A stretch of 64,000 nucleotides of DNA from Bugula neritina (lineage: Eukaryota > Bryozoa > Gymnolaemata > Cheilostomatida > Bugulidae): the NCBI GenBank assembly GCA_964035545.1, contig OZ037765.1, forward strand, positions 6,584,698 to 6,648,697, read 5' to 3'. This document shows positions 21,510 through 35,980 of the stretch, one piece after another; the first letter of the stretch is position 1; each line of letters opens with the position of its first letter. Below the pieces are notes generated by a model, which saw nothing but the letters and a program-made list of their open reading frames with translations, was not told the DNA's origin and did no database searches. Position numbers and translations under genes: made by a program.

Positions 21510-23378
21510 ATGGCATCTGCTACTGAGAAGTTTGTCATCAGCATTTGTGAGATTTCGGTTGCACCCGGTAAGGTTTGGCAAATCGTACTATTGTCATAAC
21601 AATACTCTAAGGATTTTAAAGCTCTATATAGTACAGAAGATCTCAATTTATTGCAGTTGTGTCTGGGGGGGGGGGGGGGGAAGGTTTAGTACAATCTGAT
21701 GGACCATTTTTCCTTGTGCAATATTGCTCAAGCCATAATTAATAGTGTGTCATGATGTATTACCTTACTATAATATAAGACATAGATTCAATAGAGGGTA
21801 CTTGAAACCAAGAAAAAAAAAAGGAGTGCATAGAGTGAAAATGATGCCAAGCCACTAATATAGTGTTGCACTATAGCATATGATAATGTCTATTCGAGCT
21901 CTTTAATGTTGTCTTCTAATGATTTATTGAGTAATAAATGTAACTTGTGTCTGTTTGCTAGACATAATTTGATGTTTACTTTTATATAGATCTGCTATTT
22001 GTTGTAGAGTCTCAAAATGCAGTTTGTACTCTCATAGCCCGACTTTATGATAGCCTTGTGAAGTCTCCCACAGCACATTTAGATGCTGCGCTTGGAGCTT
22101 TGACACACGAGGAACATTCCCTCGGCATTCTAGCCATTCTGTGAGTGCAATAGTCTGTATATACCTTGAAAATTAGTTTTGGGCTATTGAGTTGCACTGA
22201 TATTATTCTATCCGAAGTGATACGGAAAGCTCTCCCAATTTTATTAACAGAAGCTTCCCTGCAGTTGTTTTAGAAAGTATAAAATCTAAATATTCTATTA
22301 AGTTGGTTTAATTATAAAGTAAATTATAAATATGTTAATAAATAGGCAATAATTTAAAATCAATTTCAAAAATTTGATTTTAAATAATTTTTGTATAGGT
22401 CAGCAAAGCTCCACCAATTAGAAGTTGTCGATGCTGGCTCTGGCAAAAGATATTACAGTGTTGAAATTGCTGCCCTTGACAAACTCCTGACTCAACTAGA
22501 CAGTTTCGTGAGAGCAGGCAATATGGAACACGTGAGATATGCAGTCGACACATGTGAGTGGCTTATTGTAATGTTGGATGTCTTTTAAAGTAGATCAAAT
22601 TATGTTTCAAATTTTAAAATTATGAAGCATAAATGTTGAAGTTTCTGCTTTTGATGAAAAATTTACTTAGAAATTATAGACATTTCAACAAACCAGCAAA
22701 GGAAGCATAAGCATTATGGATAAACTTATATGCATTGGATAATCTTTCAATGTTTTACTGTAACTTTAAATTAGGCTATATAAAGTTTATGGAGCGTGCC
22801 TTGCTTATTTCTAGAATAATTCTGTGTAGATACTGAAATGATACATCGTATGGCAGAGTTGCTGATTCACAGAAAGGAGGCTATACGGGGTGTCTCAATT
22901 GTTGCAAAAGCTGTTGAGAGAATTCGTACGAGTGAAACTCTGCTAACACCCACTCATGCAGATCTATGTCATGTAAGATATATTTAGTATCGGAAGATAT
23001 AATTTCTCAAGCTAGAAACAAAATTAATTTTAAATTATGAAAGTCATTATTTTGTCTCCAAGTATGAATATACATTATTTGTTTGATTGTAGTTGTGTCT
23101 ATCTGCAAAGAGTTTTCAAGCGGCCTTTCCATTTCTAGATATTGACATAACAGATCTGCAAAAGCCAGTATGTATATTGTATATACATTCAATCTTGTCA
23201 GTACTTGGTTTTGAAGAAGATATCTATTTTGACCTTTTTTGGATTTTCTGGCAGTGACTTTATCTAGAGTCTAATATACCTAATGATGTACTTCAGGGTC
23301 TCATTTTGTTGCAGCAATAAATATATGTATACCTGGCGGATTAGTATCAAATATAACCAAATTTCAAATTCATGAATA

Positions 23379-23446
<68 letters not shown>

Positions 23447-26400
23447 CGTTTATATGCTGATTTTGAAGATATATGAAAAAGGTGAGAAGGGGTTTTGCAA
23501 CAATAACTGAAATGTCACTGCCATGTTGAAAGATGTTACGGCTACTATATGAGAAAATGGCTATAGCTTGTGTCTCTTTTGAAAATCTTTTTGTAGATAA
23601 ATAAATAAAATTAATAGAATTAAGTACTGTTCACTAACCATTTCTGATAAGGAATTTGGCAGAATATGGAAACAAATGTGAAGAGCATTCATTTATTTGG
23701 TGTTATTTGTTAACGCTTCATTGGTTTTAAACAAAACTCAAATATATCTGAATTTCATTAAACAGGTGAAATAATGAAGATATCATGCGTGTACCATTTT
23801 ATTGTTTAATGTATTGTAGTCCAGTCAAGCAGCATATGACTCCAAAGCATTCTTACTCTACTATTACTATGGTGGTATGATATACGCTGTGTTTAAAAAG
23901 TTCAAGAGAGCATCCTACTTTTTCGAGATTGTAAGTCATATTCAATCTAATATCTATAAAATACTGTGCATTGAATAAATGTTGATTGCTAAGAATTCAG
24001 TTCATTTGTGTTTGATCAAATTATAAAAAATGCTAACGATGATATTCTGGTATTTTCTTGATCAGGCGATATCCACCCCAGCATCAGTGATAAGTGCCAT
24101 TATGGTTCAGGCATATAAAAAATACATTCTCGTCAATTTGATTTCTAATAGTGGTGAGCCACTCGTTCCAAAGTTCACTGCTCCTGTGCTTTCAAGAGGT
24201 CTCAAGGTAAGACAAACCTACACTCATTTAGTAACTCTATGTTTTCTATGAGTTTTAATTTATCTTGGTCAACCCAGTTAATGGTACCTATAATTATTAT
24301 GTTTTGCTCTATACCATGTATACAGATAATATTATTTTAACTAATTAACTTCTCTGTATGACATACTAGCAGTCTATAAGTAATTGTTTGATCTTACCTG
24401 AAAAAAATGGTTTGCTTGTTTGATGATTTCGTTTCAAAATTTTAATAAGCTTGCTCAAATTCTATAAAGTTTGAAGAAGCTTTAAACATTTAAACTTAAA
24501 CTTGAACATTTAAATTTACTTGCTAGTGTATTTTAAAATTTATAGCATGCTTCGACTTTTTCTTTAATCATTCAATTGGATAAAGTTGCTTTAAGCAGTC
24601 CACAGATGGCAATATTTTAAAAAATTCTAGATGTACTCATTATCTTAGGTTTATAGTCTGTAAAACACGAACTGTGGTCTGATAATTCAGGTGCTAAAGA
24701 AACTTCCGAATTTGATATCAGGTTTAAAATACACCATTTGTTACTAATTACTTACGGCTAGTGATTTTGACATATTTTTTACATCGATACCCAATGCTTA
24801 CAAAACGCTTCATATATTTATAATCATTAGCTGACTTTTTAATTCGAAGCTAAAAATTTGTTACTTTATTTATTAAACCAAATTTTGCGCTATTGTTTCA
24901 AAATCATTCACTTACTACAATAGATCAGATTAAAGCCAGAGCTAGCAAGAACTGCTATATTATGTATGTAACCATTATTTTACTGAATATTGATCTTCAT
25001 AAAATAATTAGAAACCAATTCGAATCAATAAGCTTTTTGTATTTGATTTGACACGACTTTGTAATTCTAATATTATCAAACCCTGTCACTTTTCGAGCTA
25101 GTTGATGGAGTACAAGTTATAATTCTACTATGTCATTTATTTGCTTGTATTTCCCAACATATAGACACATGCTGGTGCTTACCAAGACCTGTACCACTCA
25201 TATAACAGCTCTGTCCAATCTGCGCTACAAGCCACTGCTGATAAACACAGGCCTATCTTTGAAAGAGTGAGTTGTACAATTGTGTACATACTACATATAG
25301 TGTATGTGATCAATTATTCTTTTATTTTTTACAATATATTATGTTCAATTATTCTTCTATGTAATTTTTGTGGGTCAACTAAATATACGTTGCAACAAGA
25401 ACTGAAATAGAAGAGGATAACTCTTATGTAAGGTGAAGAACCTGGTGTCTTTTAAATCTACCTTCCCTGAACATGACATTCTGTAGTTCAAACTCAAGTA
25501 CTGTAACTTAAGTATTGTAACTTGAGTACTGTAACTTAAGTAGTGTAACTTAGTCCATGTTAGAAGTTTATAGATAAAGTTGAACGACTCGGCTCATTAT
25601 TTGCATACACCTTATGAATATGCATACAGGATGATAACTATGGATTGGTGAAGCAGTGCATTAAATCACTCTATATAAAGAACATTAAGAAGTTGACTAA
25701 GGTATGTCAGTGTTCACATCAACATTGTGCTCAGTCTTGGTATGCATTAGAATAGAGGTGGCAATGGTGAATTGCACAAGGATAAAACCCTTATGAATTA
25801 TTTTAGACTTTCCTTACTCTCTCTATAACAGATGTGGCCAACAGAGTTCATTTGCCAACTAGTGCTGAAGCCGAGAAATATCTGCTGAAAATGGTGAGAT
25901 CCTGTTTTGATTATGAGCTATTAATGATTGTATTCATTTTGATCAAACTGTCTTAACAGTCACCTGGTGGATATATCGTTGTAGCTAAAGGTAATAGTTT
26001 GAGGCATTAAAACAAAAGTTTGTTGCGGGAGTTATCTTTCTATGTGAAATGCTTCACTATTTAAATTTGACATGACAATATACCACAAACCTCTCATTAT
26101 ATACATTTTTGAGGACATAAATTGCTTTATTTTTCAACACCCAGTTATTAATATGTAGTTTTGTGATGTGGAGTAGCGGAAAATGTGAACCCGGAAAACC
26201 TGTCATTATTAAGGTCATATAATATGTTTTGAGGGCACCACAACATACTATTTTGTGTGCTGATCACTGGGGGTGAAAAACCCCTTTTCAAAACTAGCTA
26301 TGGGTAGATAGACCTGTGAATGTTGCAGCTGGGCTTTTTCTAAAGGTTTTGGCTTGAAGGCAGATTCTGAATACTGGTTTTGCTGGGTTGGGACCTGTGA

Positions 26401-26950
26401 TGTTTAGCTGTAAATTTATACTTTGCATATATGCTGGTTGAAGTATGGACACTGCACTGCAGTTGAAGCGTATAAAAGATTTCACAGTTCACCAACGGGC
26501 TACAGCTACCAATACATGAAGTTATTTATAAGTCATAATGCACACATGCTTATATTTCAGATAGAAAATGGTGAAATTTATGCCAAGATAAATAAAAAAG
26601 ATGACATGGTAGAATTCCATGATAACCCAGAAAAATATAATAACCCAGCAATGCTTGCATTCATTCAACAACAGGTAAGGAGTTTATTATACAGTTTACA
26701 CTGTAGCTGTATCTGTTTAATGAACTGAAGCTTCTGAGTTTTACATCCAAGTATTCATTCTTTGAGGAATAATAACTTGTAATTTCAGGAAAAAATATGT
26801 GTGGCAGTCAACAAAAAAATGAGTGACATGGAAAGAGAGATCTCAGTGACCCCAGACTACGTAGGCAAGGTGGGCTCATACTCTGCTGATGATGATATGG
26901 CTAAGCCTAGCACTTCAGCAGGAATGACTTCAATATCCGAAAACTTGTAA
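21510..26950 (+). CDS. COPS3: COP9 signalosome complex subunit 3
   Basis: CSN3 is a PCI-domain subunit of the COP9 signalosome, the complex that removes NEDD8 from cullins. Twelve exons join in frame to 450 residues (human 423): 21510-21567, 22008-22140, 22399-22553, 22830-22972, 23093-23167, 23820-23930, 24066-24206, 25165-25266, 25630-25701, 25807-25893, 26561-26674, 26789-26950. The start MASATEKFV matches the family N terminus. Landmarks in order are [54 protein letters not shown], the PCI end [19 protein letters not shown], and [14 protein letters not shown]. All introns are GT-AG. Introns hold a (TA)n array (23376-23445) and a 14-bp tandem repeat (25498-25553). The gene converges on RBM22 with 171 bp between stop codons. 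Confidence 0.97.
21665..21680 (+). repeat. Poly(G) run of 16 in COPS3 intron 1
   Basis: Uninterrupted G homopolymer; copy number may be unreliable. Confidence 0.9.
23376..23445. repeat. (TA)n microsatellite in COPS3 intron 5
   Basis: About 70 bp of nearly pure TA dinucleotide. Confidence 0.95.
25498..25553 (+). repeat. 14-bp tandem repeat, 4 copies, in COPS3 intron 8
   Basis: Four head-to-tail copies of gtactgtaacttaa with one to three changes each. Confidence 0.9.
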
Positions 26951-27121
26951 TAATGCAGCTTTGTTATTATTTTCTGACTTTTGAATACAGCATAGAATTC
27001 AACTTTCATTTTATGTTAAAATTTTACATATTATTTATATACAAAGTTAAAAATCAAATATATAATTATACAATAGATATGTCAAAGTTACAAGATCATT
27101 CTTATACTAGAAAGTTAACAA

Positions 27122-30100
27122 TCATTTGTTCTCCGAGGGTTGCGGTGCACCCATGCGAGTCGGGTCTTGTGATGGGTAGTGCATCATCATTGGTGGTCTT
27201 GGTAACATCATAGGCCGCATGGTACCGGGTGGTGGTGGTCCTCTGTAAACTGGTCGCATCATTGGAGGCCCTACGATAATTGATCAATATAAATGCAAGG
27301 GCTAATAGGAGGTGCTAAATGATTTCAGTAGATCAGCAACATCATTTATAGACGATATAAACCTACAGATATTTATAATCTCAACAAATTTGTGAAATTC
27401 ATAAAACAATATTTATTCTCCCTTATTGCAACAACGCAATAGCAAAATTCCTATTAATAGATGATGCCAATATTATTTAGCAAACTGAAAATTTTAAATT
27501 GTACAAAGAATATAACTTCTGAATATGATTGGTTTGCGTAACGGACCAAGTCTCAACAAGTAGTACTGTGAAGCATCACTAACCCATAGGCATTGGAGGT
27601 CTTCCCACAATTGAGAGAGCTGGAGGTGGTGGTCTCATTCTGGGCAATCCAGGATGTACAGGCGGTGGTAGGTTAAAGAAGTTGTTAGACAGCTCTTCAG
27701 GGGGCATAGGCAATGCTACAACATATCACACATAACACTGACAAGTGCAAATTACTGTTTCAAGTAGATATCCCCAGTAGACAGTTTTATTGACCGGATA
27801 CTTACCACCAGGTAAACCAGGCACTGGGTTCACTTGAGGTTCTTCAGGTTTGTTTGCCGCAGCGTCTCTCAACCCTTGCTGGGCTTGACTCTTGCCCCAT
27901 TTAATATTCATTCTTCTGCCATTAATAATCAATTTGTTGAATGCTTTATCGGCAGCGGTTTCAGCAGCACTTCGCTGGGTAAACTGTACAAATGCACACT
28001 GTGATCCCTTCACAATGTTTACAGACCGGAGCTCACCATATTGATAGAAATTGTCACTACAAATAAAGTAGTACTAATTAAACATTGTTCACGTGAGCTA
28101 TTAACAATGTTTATAGGTAAGGACATTGCATTACAATGTGGGAAAAAGTTACAGACTCGTCACCTAATGTCCTTTTCAGTGATGTCATCGCTGACATTAC
28201 CAACATATAGGGTGGTGATTGATTTATCCTCAGGAGGCGAGATCTTAGGCATTTGGCTGTATCTGTCCAGCAGTTTATTGGCCACAGGGTCGTTTTGTCC
28301 ATAGAACCTGTCTTTAATGTTCTGGTCAGCAAGAGGATCATCAGGATCTGTAGGTCTGTCATGTCTACAAAATGAATTACAGGAAGTAGTGAACCAAGTG
28401 GCGCTAATACATACAGCACTCCTTCCAAATCTCACTAAGCTACAGGTTCCTGAAACCTCAATCCGTGACATGACATACTCGTATTAGAATACCATATTTA
28501 ATTCACAAATCTGTTAAATTAGACCAACTTGTCCCTATACACACATATTTAAGTCACAAAACGGGGTTCCAAGCCCTTCTCGTAAAATTTTAGTGAAAGT
28601 AGTGAATCAAGTAGCCATGACAAATGCACACTTATATTATTCAAAGCTTATTACTCATAAATAAGCAAGTAATTGATTTTCAATGCATTATTCATGAATT
28701 TTTTTATTTAATTAGCTAAAAATGTTTAACCAATGATTTATACACCAGTAAAGTAATACATTTTTAGTAGTTCAAGCATAGTTAAGAAAATCTGTGATTA
28801 TTTGACTACATAACTATACTAAACTTCAGAGATGCTGAAAGATAAACTTAAAAAACAGTATGAAAGAGAGCAAAAATATACCATCTCTTAGGTTTGAATA
28901 TGACTCAAGATTAACAAAACTAGATATTATCGATGGCAAAGCACCAACCTGTATGGGCATTCTTCACCTCTTTTGCACTCGCCTTTTACCCAGAAGGAGC
29001 AGATGTGAGGTCGGTTTCTCTTGTAGTACGGAGTGTTGCGAGCTAGTTTCAATAGAATGTCACTTGGAGCCTGTGACTTACCAAGACTACCAGATGGGCC
29101 GTCTTCAGCAAGCTAACAAATTACAAATATTAGCTTTATCTTGATTAAGATCTTCGCAAATATTCAAAATATGCAAAAATTTATTGTTCAACTGCAAAGA
29201 CTAGCTATAGCATGTTCTTGCAATTTTCAGCATAGAAATTTTGTTATTAAAAACCCAAGGCACAATCGTAGATAGGTATGAGAATAAAAAATTATGCAAT
29301 AAAAAGCTAAGAATTGTAGGTTAAATATAAATGTCTTGAATATGTGTTATACCTGCTTTTCAGCATTGGCTATATAATACTCTTTATTCACGTCTGACTT
29401 AGGCATTTCATCTCTCATTTTCAATGCTTGGTCTCTCACTTGCACAGGTAGGCCTGAACATTCAGTTGAGAATTACACAGAAATCAAGTCAAAATAGGAT
29501 GTTCAACATAAAACCAATATATGTTCCTCCACAATTCTCATCAACTAATCAAAGGAATAGAACTTACCATATTCAAGATCTAGCAGACAAGTTTGGCAAA
29601 CATTCTTTAGTTTGGCACACGTTTGGCAAACCTCAGTCTTTTTGTATCTCATTCTTGCTCCAGGACACCAGCGAAATACAGTGAAAGGCCTGGCACATAT
29701 TTTACATTCTTTTCCAAACTTTTCTTTGGTCTAAAATATTGGAACTGGAATATCAAGCAAAGTTAGTGTATAAATATTGCCTGGTGTTTTAACTGAGTTA
29801 GAAAACACTTTGTATCTTTTGTTTGAAAAGCTAAATCATGGAGACTTTTTCGTCAAAAATTTAAAAAATGTGTACTTTATATTTGGTTTGCTTGCATTCA
29901 GCTAAACAAATCGAATTAGCACAGCGTAAAGACTGAACAAAAACATGAAAAATAATCACAATAAAAAATATTTTTAATAAGCTAAAACATAAAACAGCTT
30001 AAAATACGCTGAAGATCTATGAAACATTTTAAACATAGCAAAACAGTTTAGTAACTAATTTGTTGAGCTGTAAACTTACCATTCGAACATATGGATTATC

Positions 30101-31661
30101 CCCGAGGCATGTTTGACAAAGAATGGGAAAATCCTGAAAAACAGTCAAGTACAATAGGGCTGTAAATGCAATATGTGACTTAAGATGTGGACTACAAAAT
30201 TGCCCATTACTACAAGATTAGTAGATATTACCAGACCAAACATGGAGGCCAAAAAGAAATGAGATTATGAGGCGAAAATATAATCTTGAAAATGTAGGAA
30301 AAAATGAGCCTTTCAAAAACACATGTGACTGAGAATAATTTCTTTATAAACTAGCAGACATTAGCCTGATCTGGTGCATAGTAAAACTTGAAAAGATATC
30401 AGTATGAAATTCAAACACTTTCTATGTTAGCGTAGATTGTGAGGCTAATAATGACACATGGAGTAAAACCAAATGCAACTGCTAATCAAGTAAGTTGCAA
30501 AAATTATAAAAAGAGGAGGTAAATACTGAGAAAAAGAAAATCTATGTTTAACAAACTGCAAAATAACAATTATTGAAGGCAATTTCAACAAAACAAATAG
30601 TGATTATTAAGACACATAAAGTGATAAAATATCAACAAAATATCAATATATGTATATTGAGACGTTGGAATAGTAGTGGAGAAAACAGGAGTGGAAAGAT
30701 GAATTAAGTAACACACTGACACATCGAGTGCAAAAGCGAGTTAAAAAGTGGAAGAGAAATGAGAATATTTTTTAGTATTACAACCTAGATATTTCCCTGA
30801 CCCATCACAAAATTCAACCAACAGGATATGCCGTATGGCTTTTACTTTTACATTTTATGAAGTAGAACTAAAACTAAAGATTAAATCTTTATTTGCTATC
30901 AATATTTGCAATTTCGACATAAATGATAAACATGCAAGCATATAACCTATTAATTTGTGAGCCTACAGTAAATATTATGCACAATTAAATAGCAATCAAT
31001 ATAACTATATGGTGATAGTAACTGTAAGTATCACCATCATACTAATAGTAATAGTTATAGTTGGAGTTGTTCTCCGAAAAAGTTTCAAAAGCCTAACTTC
31101 TACTTGAATTTGAAGTAAAATTATCACTTATCTGAATATAGTGAGAGTCTGAAGTTATCAGTACATTTTTACTTTACTCTTTAGCATTATATCAGTCATT
31201 TAATTTAGTTTTACTTTAACTTTTACCTATTGTATTATGATTAACTATTAATAAATTTATGAACTTAAAATAAATGTTTATAAATATCAAATTTAATATG
31301 AAGATCAAGTGAAAATCAATATTAACAATAAAATGATCATCAATATAAAATTGAAAATCAAAATGAAAATAAATGTGTTACAATTACGTTTACTCTTACT
31401 CTTACTGGTAGTGGTAAACTTAATTCTTCAAAGCAAAACGAAATTCAATCCCGAATTCCTTAGCCCTTAGAGCTTACACTTACAGTTAGTGTTACTCTTA
31501 CTCCTGAAGTTAGGGTTTTGCATTTGTACAAAAAAATTATCATTAAAAAATAACACTGATAAACTTAAAATTCACCACATTAGCACTAAAAGCTAATAAG
31601 TATTTACCGCTTCTTCCCATCCTTGTCGATTGTAAGTGTTAGCGCTTTTAGAGGTTGCCAT
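27122..31661 (-). CDS. RBM22: Pre-mRNA-splicing factor RBM22 (Slt11/Cwc2-like)
   Basis: RBM22 contacts U6 snRNA and the intron in the activated spliceosome. Nine exons join in frame to 422 residues (human 420): 31608-31661, 30080-30133, 29568-29730, 29353-29453, 28949-29112, 28164-28364, 27806-28056, 27584-27715, 27122-27270. The N terminus [18 protein letters not shown] is followed by the cysteine-rich Torus-type region (CQTC, CKIC, CQTC, CQTC). Next comes the CCCH finger in the [13 protein letters not shown] block (near 160-185), then [17 protein letters not shown], an RRM with RNP2 LYVGNV and RNP1-like CAFVQF, and a Pro/Met-rich tail ending [13 protein letters not shown]. Intron 5 carries a MITE related to one in MAGI. 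The gene is tail to tail with COPS3. Confidence 0.97.
28414..28605 (+). mobile_element. TA-flanked MITE, diverged copy in RBM22 intron 5
   Basis: Starts TA|CAGCACTCCTTCCAAATCTCAC and shares with 53739-53946 the stretches 'aaacctcaat.cgtgacat', 'tgttaaatta', 'cacacata' and 'ccaagcccttctc'. Its right terminal repeat is not clear, so the end is approximate. Confidence 0.65.
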
Positions 31662-34600
31662 ATTCTTTTTCCAAGCTGTAAAAATGAAATTCGCGAATCG
31701 CGAACAAAATGAAGATCTATACAGAAATATTATACACAGTCCCGCATTAAAACGAAAAAATATGTGAGCATAAAATAATATAAAATATTTACATGATTAT
31801 AATGAAATTTTTCTTTAAAATAAAATTATCATATAGTTTTCTATTTTGTACAATTTCCACCTAAACGAGATATTATTTTTATTGAAGTTACCAATAGGCA
31901 ATAACGATTATGAAAGAATCTAAATTTTGAAACATATATAATGATTATTCATGTACATTGTTCTACACTAAAATTTAAAATAATAAAAATAATAATTGAG
32001 AAAAATAGAAGTTGCTGCTTGCTTCAGAGTTACAAGCAATGGATCAAAACTTTCCAAAACGGAGAGTTGTCTTTCAATGGGTATAGGTGTTAATTAGGTA
32101 TTTTTGAATAATAATATTATATTCATAGTAAAGGTTGTCCCCCCCCCCCCCCAAACGCTTGCTCCAAGAAAATAATTTCGCGAAATTCGGAACTACACCA
32201 ACAAGTACAACAACTTACAGTTACTGAAAGTAAAAGTTAATAATATTGAAACACATACTCATACTGATAAGGCTCGTTGGATTTTATGAATGTAGGTATG
32301 TTTTTGGTCATGATTATATTATTGGCACAGTTGTCAATTGTTGAAAAAAATAACAATTGCAAGTATTACTATTATAATTAATTTTAATTTATAATTATAA
32401 ATGAGTAATCAGTAAATGTAATGATAATCCTATAGTTATACTTTAAGTTTAAGTTTATAACTTATATTTATAAGTTATAAGTTATAGTTATGGACTTATA
32501 CTAATAGTAATAGTAATACTTATGCTTACAGTTATTAAATAACTTATAGTTATAGTTTATGTTATATTTATACGATGAAGATCCACCTCTAGATCTAGTG
32601 TCCAAGCTGCTCACTCACAGCCACTGCCAGAGTCAGTCACAGATTGAGTCTCAGTCTGTGACTTAGAGTGAGAGTTTGTGTTACACTTGATCTAGTTCTA
32701 CGTCCTACAGTTACTGTTAGTGTTACTGTTAGAAATTACTATTTGTGTTACTTTAACTTTTAGTTTTAATTTTGATTTGCATTTAGTTTTACATATCCGA
32801 ATTCATATTCATTATTCAATCCCATACCGATACTCATACTGATAACTGATGCTCATACTGATAGTGATAGCGATGCTGGCATACTCATACTCTAGTCATA
32901 GTCATAGTGATACTCATACTAATGCTAATACTCAGAGTGATACTGATATTCACTGGGAATGTGATAAAATTGCGCTGTCTCACTGTCATTAGTGATAAAC
33001 TTTAAGTTTAAGGTCATACTCAAACTCAAAATGAATATCAATATCAATATGATTAAAACTAGAAGTATCACTACCGGTGTAAGATTAAATATCATTTATA
33101 ATTATAGCTTATACAATATTAATATACTTATGCTAAGATGAAAAAGTATAGCTATTAGTATTACTATTAGTATTACTATGGGTATGATGATGGCTTAGAG
33201 TTAATGGTTGATAACTATAAAATAATAACTTATAAGTTATAGCTTTAACTAACAAGTATAAATATAAGATTAAGTATACGGTCCTCTATTGGCTATTAGC
33301 ATTACTAATAGTAATATTAATAGTAATACTATTGGTATTAGTATTTATAATACTAATAGTATGACTGAGACTTAATCTTACCTACGCTTATTTACAGTAG
33401 TCGTGGCAGTAACTTTCTGTGGATAAATATTATTTTCTAAGTGTAAGTATGTTATTATTAATATTTTATTTATAACTTAAATACTAAATAGTAATACATT
33501 AGTCATTTAAAATTGATGATCACTATAAATAATATATTGAAAATATTACAGCGTGTAGCTAATAGTCACACTGATACTGTGGGTATGATTCTCATACTTA
33601 TAATTATTTTAGTCTTATACTTACACTATGACTACTAGAAAGAGAACAAAAAATTGGTACTACTAGTAGTAATAGGTACTTATTTTCTAGTTTTATGCTA
33701 TTACTAGATCAGTCGGTGACATCAATGTAGAGTCTAATATTTTAAGTCCTTGAACTCATACCTCATGGGCATAACCATAATTATTAACATTAGTAGGCAT
33801 AGTAATAGTAAAACTGGTAGTAATAGGCATAGTCGTAGTGGTAGGGATAGAGTGATGCTGCTACTGATGATCATACTGATAATTACCAGGCTATAGAGAC
33901 TTCCACTCGGTTTGTTACACTCACACTGACTGAGAATGCTTTTAATATTTTTAAACATTATCATTATATTTTTTATAATCATAAATATAATTATAAATAT
34001 TTGTACAGTTTTAGTCTCCCAGTATAGATAGTTTGATTAAATATTATTAAAATGATGGTGTTATTATACTAACACTATAATAATACTATCACTTATTAAT
34101 AAACAGTAATTACTTTTTACAGCCTGATAATAAGAAGGGGCTCAGTGAGTGTAACTCAAATTCTATGATTGAGTCAATGGCTGTAAATGCATTATATTCT
34201 TATGCCCACTAGTATTGTGTGATATCAAGTATGGGTTTAAATTTTAGGTTTTATCTCGTCTGGATAATTAATTGCTAATGTATTTGACTGAGACTATCGT
34301 GATAAACAGGAAGAACATTATTTAAAAACTCTTATGAAAGGAATTAAACTGCAACTAAGATTAAAAAATGTACAGTTGAGACGTACATGTTGTTTTCAGT
34401 GAACATTAACACTGAATAATTTTTACTGATATCTCAACTTAATTTATTTTTACTGATTTGTAATTATAATTATCTATTAAATTTAAAGCTTAGAAACTGA
34501 TTAAGGATGGAAGGTTAGCACTGAATTATGGAAAAGAAATGGCCTGTTTTCAAAATAAAAGAACAGTGTGATGGTTAATGCAAATGACATATAAGAAATT

Positions 34601-35980
34601 AAAATCACAAGCTTATTAAAAAATCTAATAAAGAGTTCTAGTAGCAACTGTTAGACCTATACCGACCTTGACAGTGATATGATTTTAAGAAAAGGATGTA
34701 ATATTATGTTGGTTGTCTTAACTGTATTAAATGTTCAGTGGTATGTTAAAGCAGTCATTTTTCATCATACATATTAACTGTCCTGTATTCCGCAAACAAA
34801 ATTTCTGGGTCAAGATATTAAACTAAAAATTTACTGCTGCTTTCATTCGGTTGGAAATTTTAAAAGGCTGTGGTACTTTTAATGGATCGAAATATTTGTC
34901 TAGTAGGACACAAGTTTTGTAAATTGCTTTTGCCTACTTTAAAGTCCCTGAACCATTTACCAGCTTGGCTAGTAGTTTCATGTTTTAAAACTGGCCCCAT
35001 TGAGTTCATTTAAGAAGTAATATATCAACGTTGAGCTTGATGTCTCTGTAGCCATCAAGCTGAAAATATCCATAAATTAATTTTAATGATGGTGGATAAT
35101 AAAACTTGAGTTCAGTAAATTTTTATTTGAATTAAGTTTTAGGATATAATGTTATTGTAATGGCTTATACCAATGCAATACCGGAATAATAAATTATTCT
35201 TTGCTATATATACTTACTAATGAAGTTATAATAGTTCACATATTAGAAATCAGAGCTTATCGGTGTAATATCATCTAACAACTGTAGGAATTGAAATCTT
35301 TAGTGTTATAATGGAGGTCTCAATTTGTGCAGCTTTAAGTTTGCTTAGTATTTTGATACTAAAAGAAAACGTAGAGTGTTTGAAGTTCATAGCTGCGCAT
35401 GTATATCTGGCCAATGTTATCATTCAACATTTGAGTAATACTTTATCTGCATCAGATAAAGCTTATCTCTTTTCACATTTATATTATTTGCTAAATGACA
35501 AATCCAATATTTTCTTTTTGATTAGCTATTCAACTTGAGACATTATCATACAGTCACGCATATAATATACGGTGCAGTTAATTTGAGAGGCTGTAGTGCT
35601 TGACCTGACTATTTGTTTTTTGTTATTTTTACACTTTAATAAACACTGTTTTTGTACCTGTGATTACCTATTCATGCAATTGATCTCCCACAGATAAATC
35701 TAATGATCATTGTCATGACTTTTTGTTCAACATTAGATCACTGGTTATTAGTTATGTTGGCACTAAAAAGTCTTTGTAGTTTCTATTCTTCCTCTTGAAA
35801 GCTAATTTATCATTGGGAAAAATCTGTTGTTGTGATGCTTTTATTATGAGCCTCATCTTCTCTAGTATAATGCAGTTGAAATCATAGTACTTGATTATAA
35901 ACTTAAGTTGTTCCACAGGTTTTGCATTGGTTCGAACTTAAAATAACCATGAGTTGAGGAGAACTTCTTAGCCTTAGAAG
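31662..35980. other. 4.3-kb spacer between RBM22 and MAGI
   Basis: Head-to-head promoters of RBM22 and MAGI should sit at the edges. The centre (32380-33990) is almost all degenerate simple sequence (TAGTAA, CATACTGATAG-type words), plus a 14-base poly(C) at 32139-32152. A frame at 35311-35538 has no recognisable features. A MAGI 5' UTR exon may lie here. Confidence 0.6.
32380..33990. repeat. Long degenerate simple-repeat block
   Basis: Words such as ttatagttatagt, catactgatagtgatag and actaatagtaatac alternate for about 1.6 kb without a fixed period. The poly(C) run at 32139-32152 lies just upstream. Confidence 0.7.

Noticed and set aside
27102..27287. 61-codon minus frame at the end of RBM22
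   Set aside because: Wrong frame of the last exon, whose correct frame gives the Pro/Met-rich tail ending QPSENK.
28111..28428. 105-codon minus frame overlapping RBM22 exon 6
   Set aside because: Out-of-frame reading of the RRM exon; the correct frame reads [14 protein letters not shown].
35311..35538. 75-codon ATG frame upstream of MAGI
   Set aside because: Hydrophobic and Ser-rich with no family resemblance and no splice context; left as noncoding.
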